The notes beneath the pieces were generated by a model, which had not been told where the DNA came from, ran no database searches, and saw nothing but the letters and a program-made list of their open reading frames with translations. 64,000 bases of DNA from Olegusella massiliensis (GTDB lineage: Bacteria; Actinomycetota; Coriobacteriia; Coriobacteriales; Atopobiaceae), in NCBI RefSeq assembly GCF_900078545.1, contig NZ_FLLS01000002.1:1249404-1313403 (forward strand), read 5' to 3'. Shown piece after piece: positions 25,263 through 32,812 of this stretch (its first letter is position 1; every line of letters begins with the position of its first letter). Both the position numbers and the translations under genes were made by a program.

Positions 25263-26663
25263 TTATGCGACCTTAGGAAGGGCATCTATGGTGCCACGAA
25301 CGCGTCGGACATCATCGTGCTCAGCAAGACCCAGTAAGCGTCCTGCCTCAGAGGCAACAAAGTTAGGATCTTTGCGCGACTTAAAGGACAGAAGCAAGGT
25401 CCAAAGCGGAATGAGATATAACAGGAAGGCCCACACAATGCAGCTAGTGGGGGCATCTACAAAAGAAAGAATAGCTGCGCAGGTAATCGACCAAGGCACG
25501 AGCGCTGTAATTACAATAGCGCTGTTTTCTAGGTCCAGTGCTAGAGCAGAGCCATCGCCTTCGACGTCGTCGCAAAGCTGCTGGGTTAGCATGACTGCTA
25601 AAGTTTGCTCGCAGCTAATGATGGCCGCCAGTACTGAAGTAATAAGCACACTCACAAAGGGCGTATAGCGTTGGGAAATCTTTTGAATCATACCGCGCAT
25701 ACCGCAAATGAGCCCCGTGCCCTCAAAGATAGTTGCATAGCTGCCAGCAATAGAGATGATTGCGATAATCTCGAGCATTGTGTGAATACCGCCGCCATCA
25801 ACCATATGTGCCAAGGCAGGATTCATTGAGTGGAAGCCACCAAAGTAAAGCGCCGGCAGCTCTCCTACAGGAACACCTTGGACAAAGACGCAGATAAGGC
25901 TTGCTAATGCGAGGCTCACCAACATAGTTATATGCACGCGCACCTTAAAAGCAGAAAGTACAATAACGGCAAAAGCGGGAAGCAAGACTACAGGTGACAT
26001 TTCAAAACTTGACGAAAAAGCAGCAGAAACATTGGGAACCGTACCTGAACCTGCGCTAAATATTCCTATAAGCACGTAGAGAATACAGCTGCCGATAAAA
26101 GGAACGATGCCAGTGCGTAGCATGCGCTTCACATTGTCAAAGATATCGGTATCAGTGATAGTTGCTACGATAAAAGCACTTGATGACATGGGGGACCAAC
26201 GGTCGCCGCAGTAGGCTCCAGCCAAAATTGCCCCACCAGCAAACATGGGATTGATACCCATGGCGCGGGCGATGGTCATGCAGATAACGCCCATTGTTGC
26301 TGCTGCACCAAAAGAGGTGCCCATAAGCGTTGACATTGCTGAGCAGAGCAAAAAAAATGCAAGCAAGCAAAGCTGTGGAGAAATAATCTGGGTTGACAGA
26401 CAGACAATAGCTGGAATAGTACCTGATGCACGCCAGCTTGCGGTAATGGCTCCAATGATGAGCAAAAGAAGAAGTACGGGACGAACCTTAGATACGCCCT
26501 GCTTGATCATGCCAAAAAGGGCTTGGGGTTTGTGTCCGCGAAAGAGACCATATGCCAAAAAGATCATGAGGCCCATGGCAAGCGATACAACTAGGGGAAT
26601 GCCTGAAGAGAGGGTAACTAAAAGTATTACGACGAACAAACCAAGAGTAATGTACTCAGCCAT
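25263..26663 (-). CDS. nhaC: NhaC-family Na+/H+ antiporter
   Basis: A 466-residue polytopic transporter with about eleven to thirteen hydrophobic helices. Family segments include MGTSFGAAATMGVICM, GAYCGDRWSPMSSS and the late ISCEQTLAVMLTQQL, all typical of NhaC/malate-lactate antiporters (COG1757). The common annotation is Na+/H+ exchange, but some members exchange organic acids. The ATG at 26663 has AAAGGGA upstream; an ATG 18 bp earlier has none. A LysR regulator is transcribed divergently and probably controls it. Confidence 0.85.
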   Translation of the reverse strand: MAEYITLGLFVVILLVTLSSGIPLVVSLAMGLMIFLAYGLFRGHKPQALFGMIKQGVSKVRPVLLLLLIIGAITASWRASGTIPAIVCLSTQIISPQLCLLAFFLLCSAMSTLMGTSFGAAATMGVICMTIARAMGINPMFAGGAILAGAYCGDRWSPMSSSAFIVATITDTDIFDNVKRMLRTGIVPFIGSCILYVLIGIFSAGSGTVPNVSAAFSSSFEMSPVVLLPAFAVIVLSAFKVRVHITMLVSLALASLICVFVQGVPVGELPALYFGGFHSMNPALAHMVDGGGIHTMLEIIAIISIAGSYATIFEGTGLICGMRGMIQKISQRYTPFVSVLITSVLAAIISCEQTLAVMLTQQLCDDVEGDGSALALDLENSAIVITALVPWSITCAAILSFVDAPTSCIVWAFLLYLIPLWTLLLSFKSRKDPNFVASEAGRLLGLAEHDDVRRVRGTIDALPKVA

Positions 26664-26755
26664 GCGGCAAGTCCCTTTCATTTAATACGCGCACATACAG
26701 AGCTATTCTTGCCGCATGAGAACATTGAGTCAAACTGTATTTAGATGTACTATAT

Positions 26756-26770
26756 ACAAATATTATTTGT
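26756..26770. promoter_or_regulatory. Candidate LysR operator between nhaC and lysR
   Basis: ACAAAT-ATT-ATTTGT is a perfect 15-bp inverted repeat in an AT-rich tract, about 90 bp from each start codon. LysR-type regulators bind such interrupted palindromes between divergent genes. Assignment is by form and place only. Confidence 0.5.
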
Positions 26771-26857
26771 GTTAAAAAAGCATCAAAAACGCTACGTAAA
26801 GCTAAGTGTATTGCTCAACAGGGATTCAGATATGTGTCCGCATAAGGGGAGAACAAT

Positions 26858-27814
26858 ATGAACTTTAGCTCCTTTGATTATTTTATTGCAGTTGCAGAAG
26901 AGCTTAGTTTTACTCGCGCAGCCGAGCGGCTCAACGTAACCCAGCAAACACTATCTGCTCATATTGCTGGCCTTGAGCGCGAGCTGCACGTGAGACTAGT
27001 CGATCGCCATGTGCCTTTGACGCTGACATATGCCGGTGAAGAATTTCTTGAATATGCACGCCATTTCCAAACTAAGCGTCGCGTGATGGAGCAGGAGTTT
27101 CGCGATATTTCTGGCAACCAGCGTGGTCTTTTGCGCGTTGGCGTGGCATCTACGCGTGGTCACATTATCATGCCGCGTACTATAGCCAGTTTTCAGCGTC
27201 GCTATCCTCAGATTACGGTCAGCTTGTACGAGAGTGAAAACCAAGACTTGGTACAGCTGTTGCGTGAAGGACGCGTTGATATGGTTGTTGCAACAATCGA
27301 ATCTGATGCACAGGGATTAGTGGTGAAAGATTTGTACGATGAGGCAGTTATGCTGCTTTGTCGTCAAGATTTGCTTGAACGCTATTATCCTGGTCGCGCA
27401 GAAGAAGTGGTGGCAGAAGCGGCAAAAGATGGGGGCCTCAAAGCACTAGAAAAGCTACCTTTTTTGCTGGTAGGAGATGGAGATATACCAGGGGCAGTAC
27501 CTCGCCAGGCCTTTCGTCGCGAAAACATCCATCCTGATGTGCGCGTAATTTCTAAAAATGCTGAAACTCTGGTGGCACTGGCATACCGAGGGGTAGGCGC
27601 TTGTTTTTGCTCATCTGAGCTTGCCCATACGAGTTTTCCCCACTCAGCAGAAGCAGGTATGCGCCTCATAGACCTCGGTGAAGGAGCAAAGTATCCCATC
27701 TGTGTCGCGTGGCGCAACTCCCCCCATACGTGGTCTATCGTTACGGCCTTTTATGATTTGCTCCAAACCAAAGTGAGGGATGGCAAGGGCTGGTCGGCAG
27801 AAGGTCCTCTCTAG
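26858..27814 (+). CDS. LysR-family transcriptional regulator
   Basis: A 318-residue regulator. The N-terminal helix-turn-helix (residues 1-60, FIAVAEELSFTRAAERLNVTQQTLSAHI) is canonical. The effector domain begins near residue 90 with LLRVGVASTRGHIIMPRTI. GGGGAGAA precedes the ATG. It is divergent from nhaC and followed after 8 bp by the pseudouridine synthase gene, so both likely share a transcript. The inducer cannot be predicted. Confidence 0.92.
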   Translation: MNFSSFDYFIAVAEELSFTRAAERLNVTQQTLSAHIAGLERELHVRLVDRHVPLTLTYAGEEFLEYARHFQTKRRVMEQEFRDISGNQRGLLRVGVASTRGHIIMPRTIASFQRRYPQITVSLYESENQDLVQLLREGRVDMVVATIESDAQGLVVKDLYDEAVMLLCRQDLLERYYPGRAEEVVAEAAKDGGLKALEKLPFLLVGDGDIPGAVPRQAFRRENIHPDVRVISKNAETLVALAYRGVGACFCSSELAHTSFPHSAEAGMRLIDLGEGAKYPICVAWRNSPHTWSIVTAFYDLLQTKVRDGKGWSAEGPL

Positions 27815-27822
27815 GAGTTGCA

Positions 27823-28731
27823 ATGAGCAAAACTCAGGCGTTTCATGTGGTCTCTGATGGAGAGCAGCTATGCTTTATGCCCACAAGAGAGATGTTGGCA
27901 GGCCAACTTCTTGCGGCAGCAGGAATTTCTAAGCGGCAAACTCAGCGCATCTTTGCGAATGGACGCTTGCGTTTGGCAGAGCAGGTCCTGCATCCCGAGG
28001 ACATGCTCAGTGCTTGGGAAGAAGTAAAGCTTCAGCTAGCTGTTAGGCCAGTGCAGTGTCTGGACCCATCTGCAGCGAAAGGCTTTTCTTTGCTTGCAGC
28101 CGATGCGTTTTTTCTTTCAGTTGATAAACCTGCAGGTATTTTAGTGCATGGAGATGGGACTGGAGCTCCCAATCTGAGCGAGCGAGTTGCAGAGTATCTA
28201 TGTACACAGGGTTATGCTGGGCGACCTCAAGCAATTCAGCGCCTCGATGTAGCAACGACGGGATTGGTGATATTTTCTCTTACCGAAGAATTCCAACCTG
28301 CCTTTGATGCTCTGGTGGCAAGCAACGCTTTGCGTAAACGCTATTTGGCCGTGGTTGCAGGGGACTTCCCCTCGTGCATTCATCAGATAGATGCAGCTAT
28401 CGGTCGCGATCGTCATAATGCTCATCGCATGCGTATACATTCCCATGGAAAAGAAGCACATACTCGTGTTTGTGTACTTCAGCGCTGCAAGGGTTTGAGC
28501 TTACTGGAACTTGAGTTGCTTTCTGGACGCCGCCATCAAATTCGAGTACATCTTGCTTCTGTGGGCTTTCCTTTGCTAGGAGATAGTCTTTATGGTGGTG
28601 TGCCGCATCCTGATGGTTTAATGCTTCATGCTTGGCGTGAGGAGTTTGAGCATCCAGTAACTCAACAGCATATAAAGCTCGAAACCGCTTTCCCAAAACG
28701 CTTTGCCAAGCTGGGCTTTACTGCGTCATAA
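27823..28731 (+). CDS. RluA-family pseudouridine synthase
   Basis: Isomerises uridine to pseudouridine in rRNA or tRNA. The 302-residue protein has a short S4-like N-terminal region (about 25-75). The catalytic domain then begins FFLSVDKPAGILVHGDG, with the active-site Asp142 in RLDVATTGLVIF, and contains GRRHQIRVHLASVGFPLLGD. The usual motif is HRLDxxTSG; here QRLDVATTG keeps the Asp, while His becomes Gln and Ser becomes Thr. Target position is unknown. It is likely cotranscribed with lysR. Confidence 0.88.
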   Translation: MSKTQAFHVVSDGEQLCFMPTREMLAGQLLAAAGISKRQTQRIFANGRLRLAEQVLHPEDMLSAWEEVKLQLAVRPVQCLDPSAAKGFSLLAADAFFLSVDKPAGILVHGDGTGAPNLSERVAEYLCTQGYAGRPQAIQRLDVATTGLVIFSLTEEFQPAFDALVASNALRKRYLAVVAGDFPSCIHQIDAAIGRDRHNAHRMRIHSHGKEAHTRVCVLQRCKGLSLLELELLSGRRHQIRVHLASVGFPLLGDSLYGGVPHPDGLMLHAWREEFEHPVTQQHIKLETAFPKRFAKLGFTAS

Positions 28732-28778
28732 TAGACTTTAAGAATTGGGGAGAAATACAGCAAAAGAGAGAGGCAACC

Positions 28779-30350
28779 ATGGCTGATACCATGCGTGGCG
28801 TGTACACCAGTCTAACTAAAATTAGGCGTGATGTATTCCGCGAAGTCGCAAAGATTTGCTATAGCATCCCGAGTCATCCCGAAAGTGGTGATGAATATTT
28901 TGATGCTAAATTTGACAATCTTCCGTACAAGATTTTGCCTGGTGATGTAGCTACTTATCGTGAATCAGTTTTTCTTGAGCGTGCCATTGTTTCTGAGCGC
29001 ATTCGTTTAGCCTTGGGCTTGCCTTTGCAAGGCGTTGACAAGCCTTGCCGTGTTTCTGAGGGAATCAAAGAAGCTACGACTAACGGTTTGGATTACTATA
29101 AGCCGCCGCTGATTAATGTTATCAAGTTTGCTTGCAATGCTTGCAAAGATAATGTGTATGAAGTCACAAACAGCTGTCAGGGCTGCCTTGCCCATCCCTG
29201 TCGTGAGATTTGTCCCAAACAGGCGATCTCGTTTCAAAACAAGCGTGCAGTTATCAATCAAGACCTTTGCATCAAGTGCGGACGTTGTGCGCAGGTTTGT
29301 CCTTACCACGCAATTCATCGTCACGTGCGTCCCTGCGCTGATGCCTGCGGCATGCACTGCATTGGTTCTGACGAGCATGGGCGTGCTGAAATTAATTCTG
29401 AAAAGTGCGTTTCTTGTGGTCAGTGCCTCATTAACTGCCCCTTTGGCGCTATCGCCGATAAGAGTCAGATTGCGCAGGTTATCTTCTCTATTCTTCAGGG
29501 AGAAGAAGTGATTGCTGCGGTTGCGCCTGCCTTTGTTGGCCAATTTGGCGGTAAAGGTAATGTTGGCAAGCTGCGTGAAGCCTTCAAGCTATTAGGCTTC
29601 TCCGGTGTTGAGGAAGTCGCTTTGGGTGCCGACCTCTGTACAGTGCAGGAAGCAGAGGATTATCTTTCTGAAGTACCTGATAAGCTTCCATTTATGGGCA
29701 CATCTTGTTGTCCCGCATGGGCTTCTATGGCAAAGAAAGAATTCCCCGAGCACAAAGAAGCCATTTCCATGGCGCTAACTCCGATGGTTTTGACCGCGCG
29801 TATGATTCGAAGCCAACATCCCCACGCAAAGATAGTTTTTGTAGGACCATGTGCAGCAAAGAAGGGTGAAGCACTTCGCAAGTCTGTTCGCTCTGAGGTT
29901 GATTTTGTTTTGACCTTTGAGGAAATGGCAGGCATGATGGAAGCCAAGGACATCGATTACCTCAGCTTACATGATGATAATAAGAGCGATTTTGACGTTG
30001 CGAGTGCTGATGGTCGTGGTTTCGCGGTCGCGGGTGGCGTTGCAAACGCGGTTGTTAATGCAATTCATGATAAATATCCTGACCGTGAGGTGTCTATCGC
30101 AAATGCTGAGAGTCTTGATGAGTGCCGACAGATGATGAAAGATGCCATCAAAGGCAAATATCCTGGCTATCTATTGGAAGGTATGGCTTGTCCTGGCGGC
30201 TGTGTGGCTGGCCCTGGTACTTTGGTGCAGATCAAGAAGTCGGCCTCTGCAGTTAAGCGTTATGCCAAGAGGTCGCCGCATAAGTTTGCTACCGAAAATA
30301 TGTACCTTGACCATCTGGAGAGCCTCACTGCTGATTTTGATTCTGAGTAA
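28779..30350 (+). CDS. Monomeric [FeFe] hydrogenase, group B type
   Basis: A 523-residue iron hydrogenase that should catalyse H2 evolution or uptake. Two [4Fe-4S] ferredoxin motifs lie at about 164-175 (CIKCGRCAQVCP) and 210-221 (CVSCGQCLINCP), with further cysteines at 119-145. The H-cluster motifs are all present: TSCCPAW (308-314), GPCAAKK (356-362) and MACPGGC (469-475). The variants and the compact length match the B1 subgroup of Coriobacteriia and Clostridia rather than classical HydA. No maturases (HydE, F, G) or redox partner are adjacent, so they must be elsewhere if the enzyme is active. It ends at an array of repeats facing a convergent gene. Confidence 0.9.
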   Translation: MADTMRGVYTSLTKIRRDVFREVAKICYSIPSHPESGDEYFDAKFDNLPYKILPGDVATYRESVFLERAIVSERIRLALGLPLQGVDKPCRVSEGIKEATTNGLDYYKPPLINVIKFACNACKDNVYEVTNSCQGCLAHPCREICPKQAISFQNKRAVINQDLCIKCGRCAQVCPYHAIHRHVRPCADACGMHCIGSDEHGRAEINSEKCVSCGQCLINCPFGAIADKSQIAQVIFSILQGEEVIAAVAPAFVGQFGGKGNVGKLREAFKLLGFSGVEEVALGADLCTVQEAEDYLSEVPDKLPFMGTSCCPAWASMAKKEFPEHKEAISMALTPMVLTARMIRSQHPHAKIVFVGPCAAKKGEALRKSVRSEVDFVLTFEEMAGMMEAKDIDYLSLHDDNKSDFDVASADGRGFAVAGGVANAVVNAIHDKYPDREVSIANAESLDECRQMMKDAIKGKYPGYLLEGMACPGGCVAGPGTLVQIKKSASAVKRYAKRSPHKFATENMYLDHLESLTADFDSE

Positions 30351-30410
30351 ATAATTTGCGCACAGAGATGTAGCCAAGCAGAGCTTGCGTTTAACGTGCC
30401 TTCGGTTAGA

Positions 30411-30441
30411 GAGGGCACAGCGTGAGTGCAGATGTGCCCTC
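30411..30441. terminator. Hairpin between the hydrogenase gene and array C
   Basis: Perfect 9-bp arms GAGGGCACA (30411-30419) and TGTGCCCTC (30433-30441) with a 13-nt loop. There is no T-run, so termination is only possible. Confidence 0.4.
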
Positions 30442-30445
30442 GACC

Positions 30446-30619
30446 ACAGATGGTTCGAGTTTCGAACGCGCCAATTACAGATGGTTCAAGTTTCGAGGTC
30501 TTAAACAAAAGATGGTTCGAGTTTCGAGGTAGGGGAGCGTAAAACCGCAGGTCAGATTTTCCTCTAGTTCGAAAAACGAGCCATCTATCGAAAAGCAGAC
30601 CGAAAAACGAACCATCTAT
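30446..30619. repeat. Phased inverted repeat array C
   Basis: Five 21-bp units of consensus ACAGATGGTTCGAGTTTCGA: plus strand at 30446-30466, 30477-30497 and 30508-30528; minus strand at 30568-30588 and 30599-30619. Start-to-start distances are 31, 31, 60 (across the centre) and 31. Inner and next pairs share the dyad 30548, and CCGCAG (30545-30550) lies on it, followed by GTCAGATTTT. Geometry and core equal those of arrays A and B while the unit sequence differs. The two minus-strand units are each followed by a further CGAAA. The array occupies most of the convergent gap 30351-30704, in which I see no gene. Confidence 0.87.
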
Positions 30620-30634
30620 CGAAATTATGACTAA

Positions 30635-30660
30635 GGTCCGCTGACTTACGCCAGCGGACC
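30635..30660. terminator. Hairpin between array C and the small convergent gene
   Basis: Perfect 9-bp arms GGTCCGCTG (30635-30643) and CAGCGGACC (30652-30660) with an 8-nt loop. It is placed to end the minus-strand gene at 30705, but the following bases are only moderately T-rich. Confidence 0.5.
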
Positions 30661-30704
30661 CCGAGTCGTTTTAGAACTTTATGTAAAGCTACGATACGCT
30701 TTGC

Positions 30705-31013
30705 TTACGCGCTTTTCTCATGAGAAAGAGACGCATAGAACTTGGAGTCAGAGAAGACATCCTTGATGGTTTTGCCGTGGATGAAGGGAAGAGCCAAGAA
30801 CTCATCGACCGTAGGTACCAAAGGGCTGCAATCTACAAAGTGATTCTTGCTATTACGCCTGCTGGTGTCCTGTGCACGCCACGACTCGAAGTTAACGTCG
30901 GTCAGATAATAGACATTGCCGTCGACCTTCATATACACTGAGTGATTGCAGTGCAGATAGTCGGCGAGCTCGTCGTAATTAATCTCGAGTGCCTCAGCAG
31001 CTTTCTTACCCAT
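30705..31013 (-). CDS. Small conserved-looking hypothetical protein
   Basis: A 102-residue soluble protein of unknown function. It is acidic to neutral and begins MGKKAAEALEINYDELADYL. Its middle has VYMKVDGNVYYLTDVNFESWRAQ, which looks like a small beta-sheet, then Cys in DCSPLVPTVDEFL. No membrane segment, signal peptide or catalytic motif is evident. I use ATG 31013, preceded by AAAGGTGG; a GTG at 31022 is possible. It stands alone, convergent with the hydrogenase gene. Confidence 0.6.
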   Translation of the reverse strand: MGKKAAEALEINYDELADYLHCNHSVYMKVDGNVYYLTDVNFESWRAQDTSRRNSKNHFVDCSPLVPTVDEFLALPFIHGKTIKDVFSDSKFYASLSHEKSA

Positions 31014-31094
31014 GTATGCCACCTTTCCTCGGATGAGTGGATGTTTCCATATTCCAATAGTAGCCCGAAATTACCAGTTTTATACGCACAGCCA

Positions 31095-31110
31095 CTTACC
31101 GATAGGTAAG
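31095..31110. promoter_or_regulatory. Palindrome in the 31014-31333 gap
   Basis: CTTACC-GATA-GGTAAG is a perfect 6-bp inverted repeat about 80 bp upstream of the small minus-strand gene, a possible operator. The rest of this 320-bp gap is AT-rich and holds no gene I can support. Confidence 0.35.
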
Positions 31111-31333
31111 CGTTGTATTCGCGGGATTTTCTGAGGAAAAAATATAAAATCCGCAGTTGATTGCCCAAAAAATAAACATAAATGATGGCTTAATGAGCAT
31201 GCTTTGAAGGCATTGTGAATATCAAGAATTTGTTGGTTTCTTTTTTGCTTATGCGTTTTGTAGGATAAGCAAATCGCATCTTCCTGTGGCGTATGTCATC
31301 CTCGCCACGTTTCGTTGCGGCTTTGGGTTGCAA

Positions 31334-31984
31334 CTAGCTGAGGATTGCCTGTAGTAGTGCCGCTGTGTCACTGACAATAAGTGGCGCTCCATGCTCACGT
31401 AAAAAGTCATGGTCGCGGAAACCCCAATCCACCACAATACAGTCGCAGCTAGTATTGCGAGCGGTATCGATGTCAACCTCTGAGTCGCCAATGTAGACAC
31501 AATCAGCGGGTGTGAGTTCAAAACTTTTGAGTGCTGCCTGTACCATGTCGGGAGCGGGTTTGCGCCGAACGCTTTCGCGCTCACCAACAGCAATATCAAA
31601 CTTACCAGAGAAGTACTGCTTTACAAGTTCCTGAACAGCAAAATCGCCCTTGTTAGAAACCACAGCGCAGCGAATATTGTGTGCGTGCAAGGCATCAATC
31701 AGCTCATATATACCCGGATAGGGAGCAGTTGTCTCGGCGCAGTGATCCGCATAATGAGCTTTGAAATCTGTCAGGACTTGTTGTGTTAACGATTCAGGTG
31801 TATTGAGAGGCACGGAATGTTCAATGAGAAACTTCATACCATTGCCTAGATTGCGGCGGGTTTCTTCATGACTTTTTTTGGGCATGTCGTGAAGCTCGAG
31901 GGCATAGTTAACCGAGGACCACAGGTCCTCAAGGGTATTTAAGATGGTGCCATCCAAATCAAAAATCGCTGCTGAATAACCCAT
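31334..31984 (-). CDS. HAD-family hydrolase, phosphoglycolate phosphatase-like
   Basis: A 216-residue phosphatase. The nucleophile motif FDLDGTILNT is at residues 8-17, motif II is VVSNKGD, the lysine lies in KPAPD and motif III is IGDSEVDIDTA. The helical cap between motifs I and II places it with Gph/PpaX/beta-phosphoglucomutase relatives. Phosphoglycolate from DNA repair, or pyrophosphate as in PpaX, are likely substrates, not distinguishable here. It diverges from secG. Confidence 0.85.
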   Translation of the reverse strand: MGYSAAIFDLDGTILNTLEDLWSSVNYALELHDMPKKSHEETRRNLGNGMKFLIEHSVPLNTPESLTQQVLTDFKAHYADHCAETTAPYPGIYELIDALHAHNIRCAVVSNKGDFAVQELVKQYFSGKFDIAVGERESVRRKPAPDMVQAALKSFELTPADCVYIGDSEVDIDTARNTSCDCIVVDWGFRDHDFLREHGAPLIVSDTAALLQAILS

Positions 31985-32103
31985 ATGTATCCTTAGTCTT
32001 GAAGTTATGTGGCAAACACTAATAGATGGTATTCTGCTAAAATTGTATGCTATCCGTCTTGGAGTTGGTATGCGGTTGTGTCTGCCGCGTGAAGGAGTCT
32101 TTT

Positions 32104-32352
32104 GTGAACGTGCTTAATATTATCCTCGTTGTTTTGCTTTTTGCTTCTGGTTTGTTCACGGCTTTGCTTATCCTGATGCACTCTGGCAAAGGTACAGGTG
32201 TTTCTGACATGATTGCAAGCTCCATGTACAATTCCGCTGCTGGTTCTGCCGTTTGGGAAAAGAATCTTGACCGTTTGACTGTCATTTCTGCAGTGGTCTT
32301 TGGTTTGTGCATCGTAATCATGGCGTTGACATTCCCTCTGGGCACCATCTAA
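32104..32352 (+). CDS. secG: Preprotein translocase subunit SecG
   Basis: An 82-residue subunit of the SecYEG channel. I start at GTG 32104, with GAAGGAG (32091-32097) at 6 bases; the upstream in-frame ATG has no ribosome site. Two membrane segments (about 2-22 and 56-76) flank the conserved cytosolic loop LLILMHSGKGTGVSDMI. In many Gram-positives secG lies after glycolytic genes; here it is alone and followed by a strong terminator. Confidence 0.9.
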   Translation: MNVLNIILVVLLFASGLFTALLILMHSGKGTGVSDMIASSMYNSAAGSAVWEKNLDRLTVISAVVFGLCIVIMALTFPLGTI

Positions 32353-32377
32353 GCCCTGCTGACATCCTGTACGTCTA

Positions 32378-32404
32378 AACCCGCAGCTTCCTGCGGGTTT
32401 TTTC
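32378..32404 (+). terminator. Terminator after secG
   Basis: A perfect 9-bp stem AACCCGCAG/CTGCGGGTT with a CTTC loop, followed by T-run 32400-32404. Confidence 0.93.
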
Positions 32405-32507
32405 ATGCCTTATGCTTCTGTGTCATGCCAAATTCCACACATCATTTCCAATGTCGCAGCTTTGCTTAACAAATACTACGTTCTATTTTGTTCAGTGGAG
32501 TTCTGCG

Positions 32508-32695
32508 TGCCAAACGCCACGTTCCGTTTCAGAAAAAATGTCAAAAGCCACATTCCATTTCAAAGGGCCTGACGTTTCCGCAGGTAAATTTTTTTCGTGT
32601 GAAATGAAACGTGGCTTTTGGCAAAAACAGTGAAGCAGAACGTGGCTTTTGCCACGCGGAGTGAAATGGTTTGAAGTAGAACGTGGCGCATGGCA
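32508..32695. repeat. Phased inverted repeat array B
   Basis: Five 25-bp units of the same family as array A: minus strand at 32508-32532 and 32539-32563, plus strand at 32599-32623, 32630-32654 and 32671-32695. Distances are 31, 60 (centre), 31 and 41. The dyad of both nested unit pairs is 32581 and CCGCAG (32578-32583) lies on it, followed by GTAAATTTTTTTCG. It matches array A without gaps from its first unit onward. Substitutions between A and B change six of about 36 codons in the shared long minus-strand reading frame, so I do not regard that frame as a gene. The array sits between the convergent secG and oppA genes inside both terminators; no gene is seen in 32353-32812. Confidence 0.9.
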
Positions 32696-32753
32696 AGCAG
32701 AGCCGGATTGATACTCGAGACGACTCGAGATGTGCCGTGCATCTCTCAGTAAT

Positions 32754-32781
32754 AAAAAAGAGCCTCCCAAAGGAGGCTCTT
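32754..32781 (-). terminator. Terminator after the minus-strand oppA
   Basis: On the minus strand a perfect 10-bp stem AAGAGCCTCC/GGAGGCTCTT with a CAAA loop (read as its complement) is followed by a run of T (32754-32759). Confidence 0.92.
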
Positions 32782-32812
32782 AGTCGCGCTTATTTGGCGC
32801 AAGCAAGATAAG

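Noticed and set aside
32508-32695. Insertion sequence or transposon end
   Set aside because: No transposase frame, no target duplication visible, and the element lies cleanly between terminators. A non-autonomous mobile element is not excluded but cannot be shown.
32492-32770. Possible small protein encoded across array B
   Set aside because: Same repeat-derived frame; it also runs through a strong terminator of the neighbouring gene.
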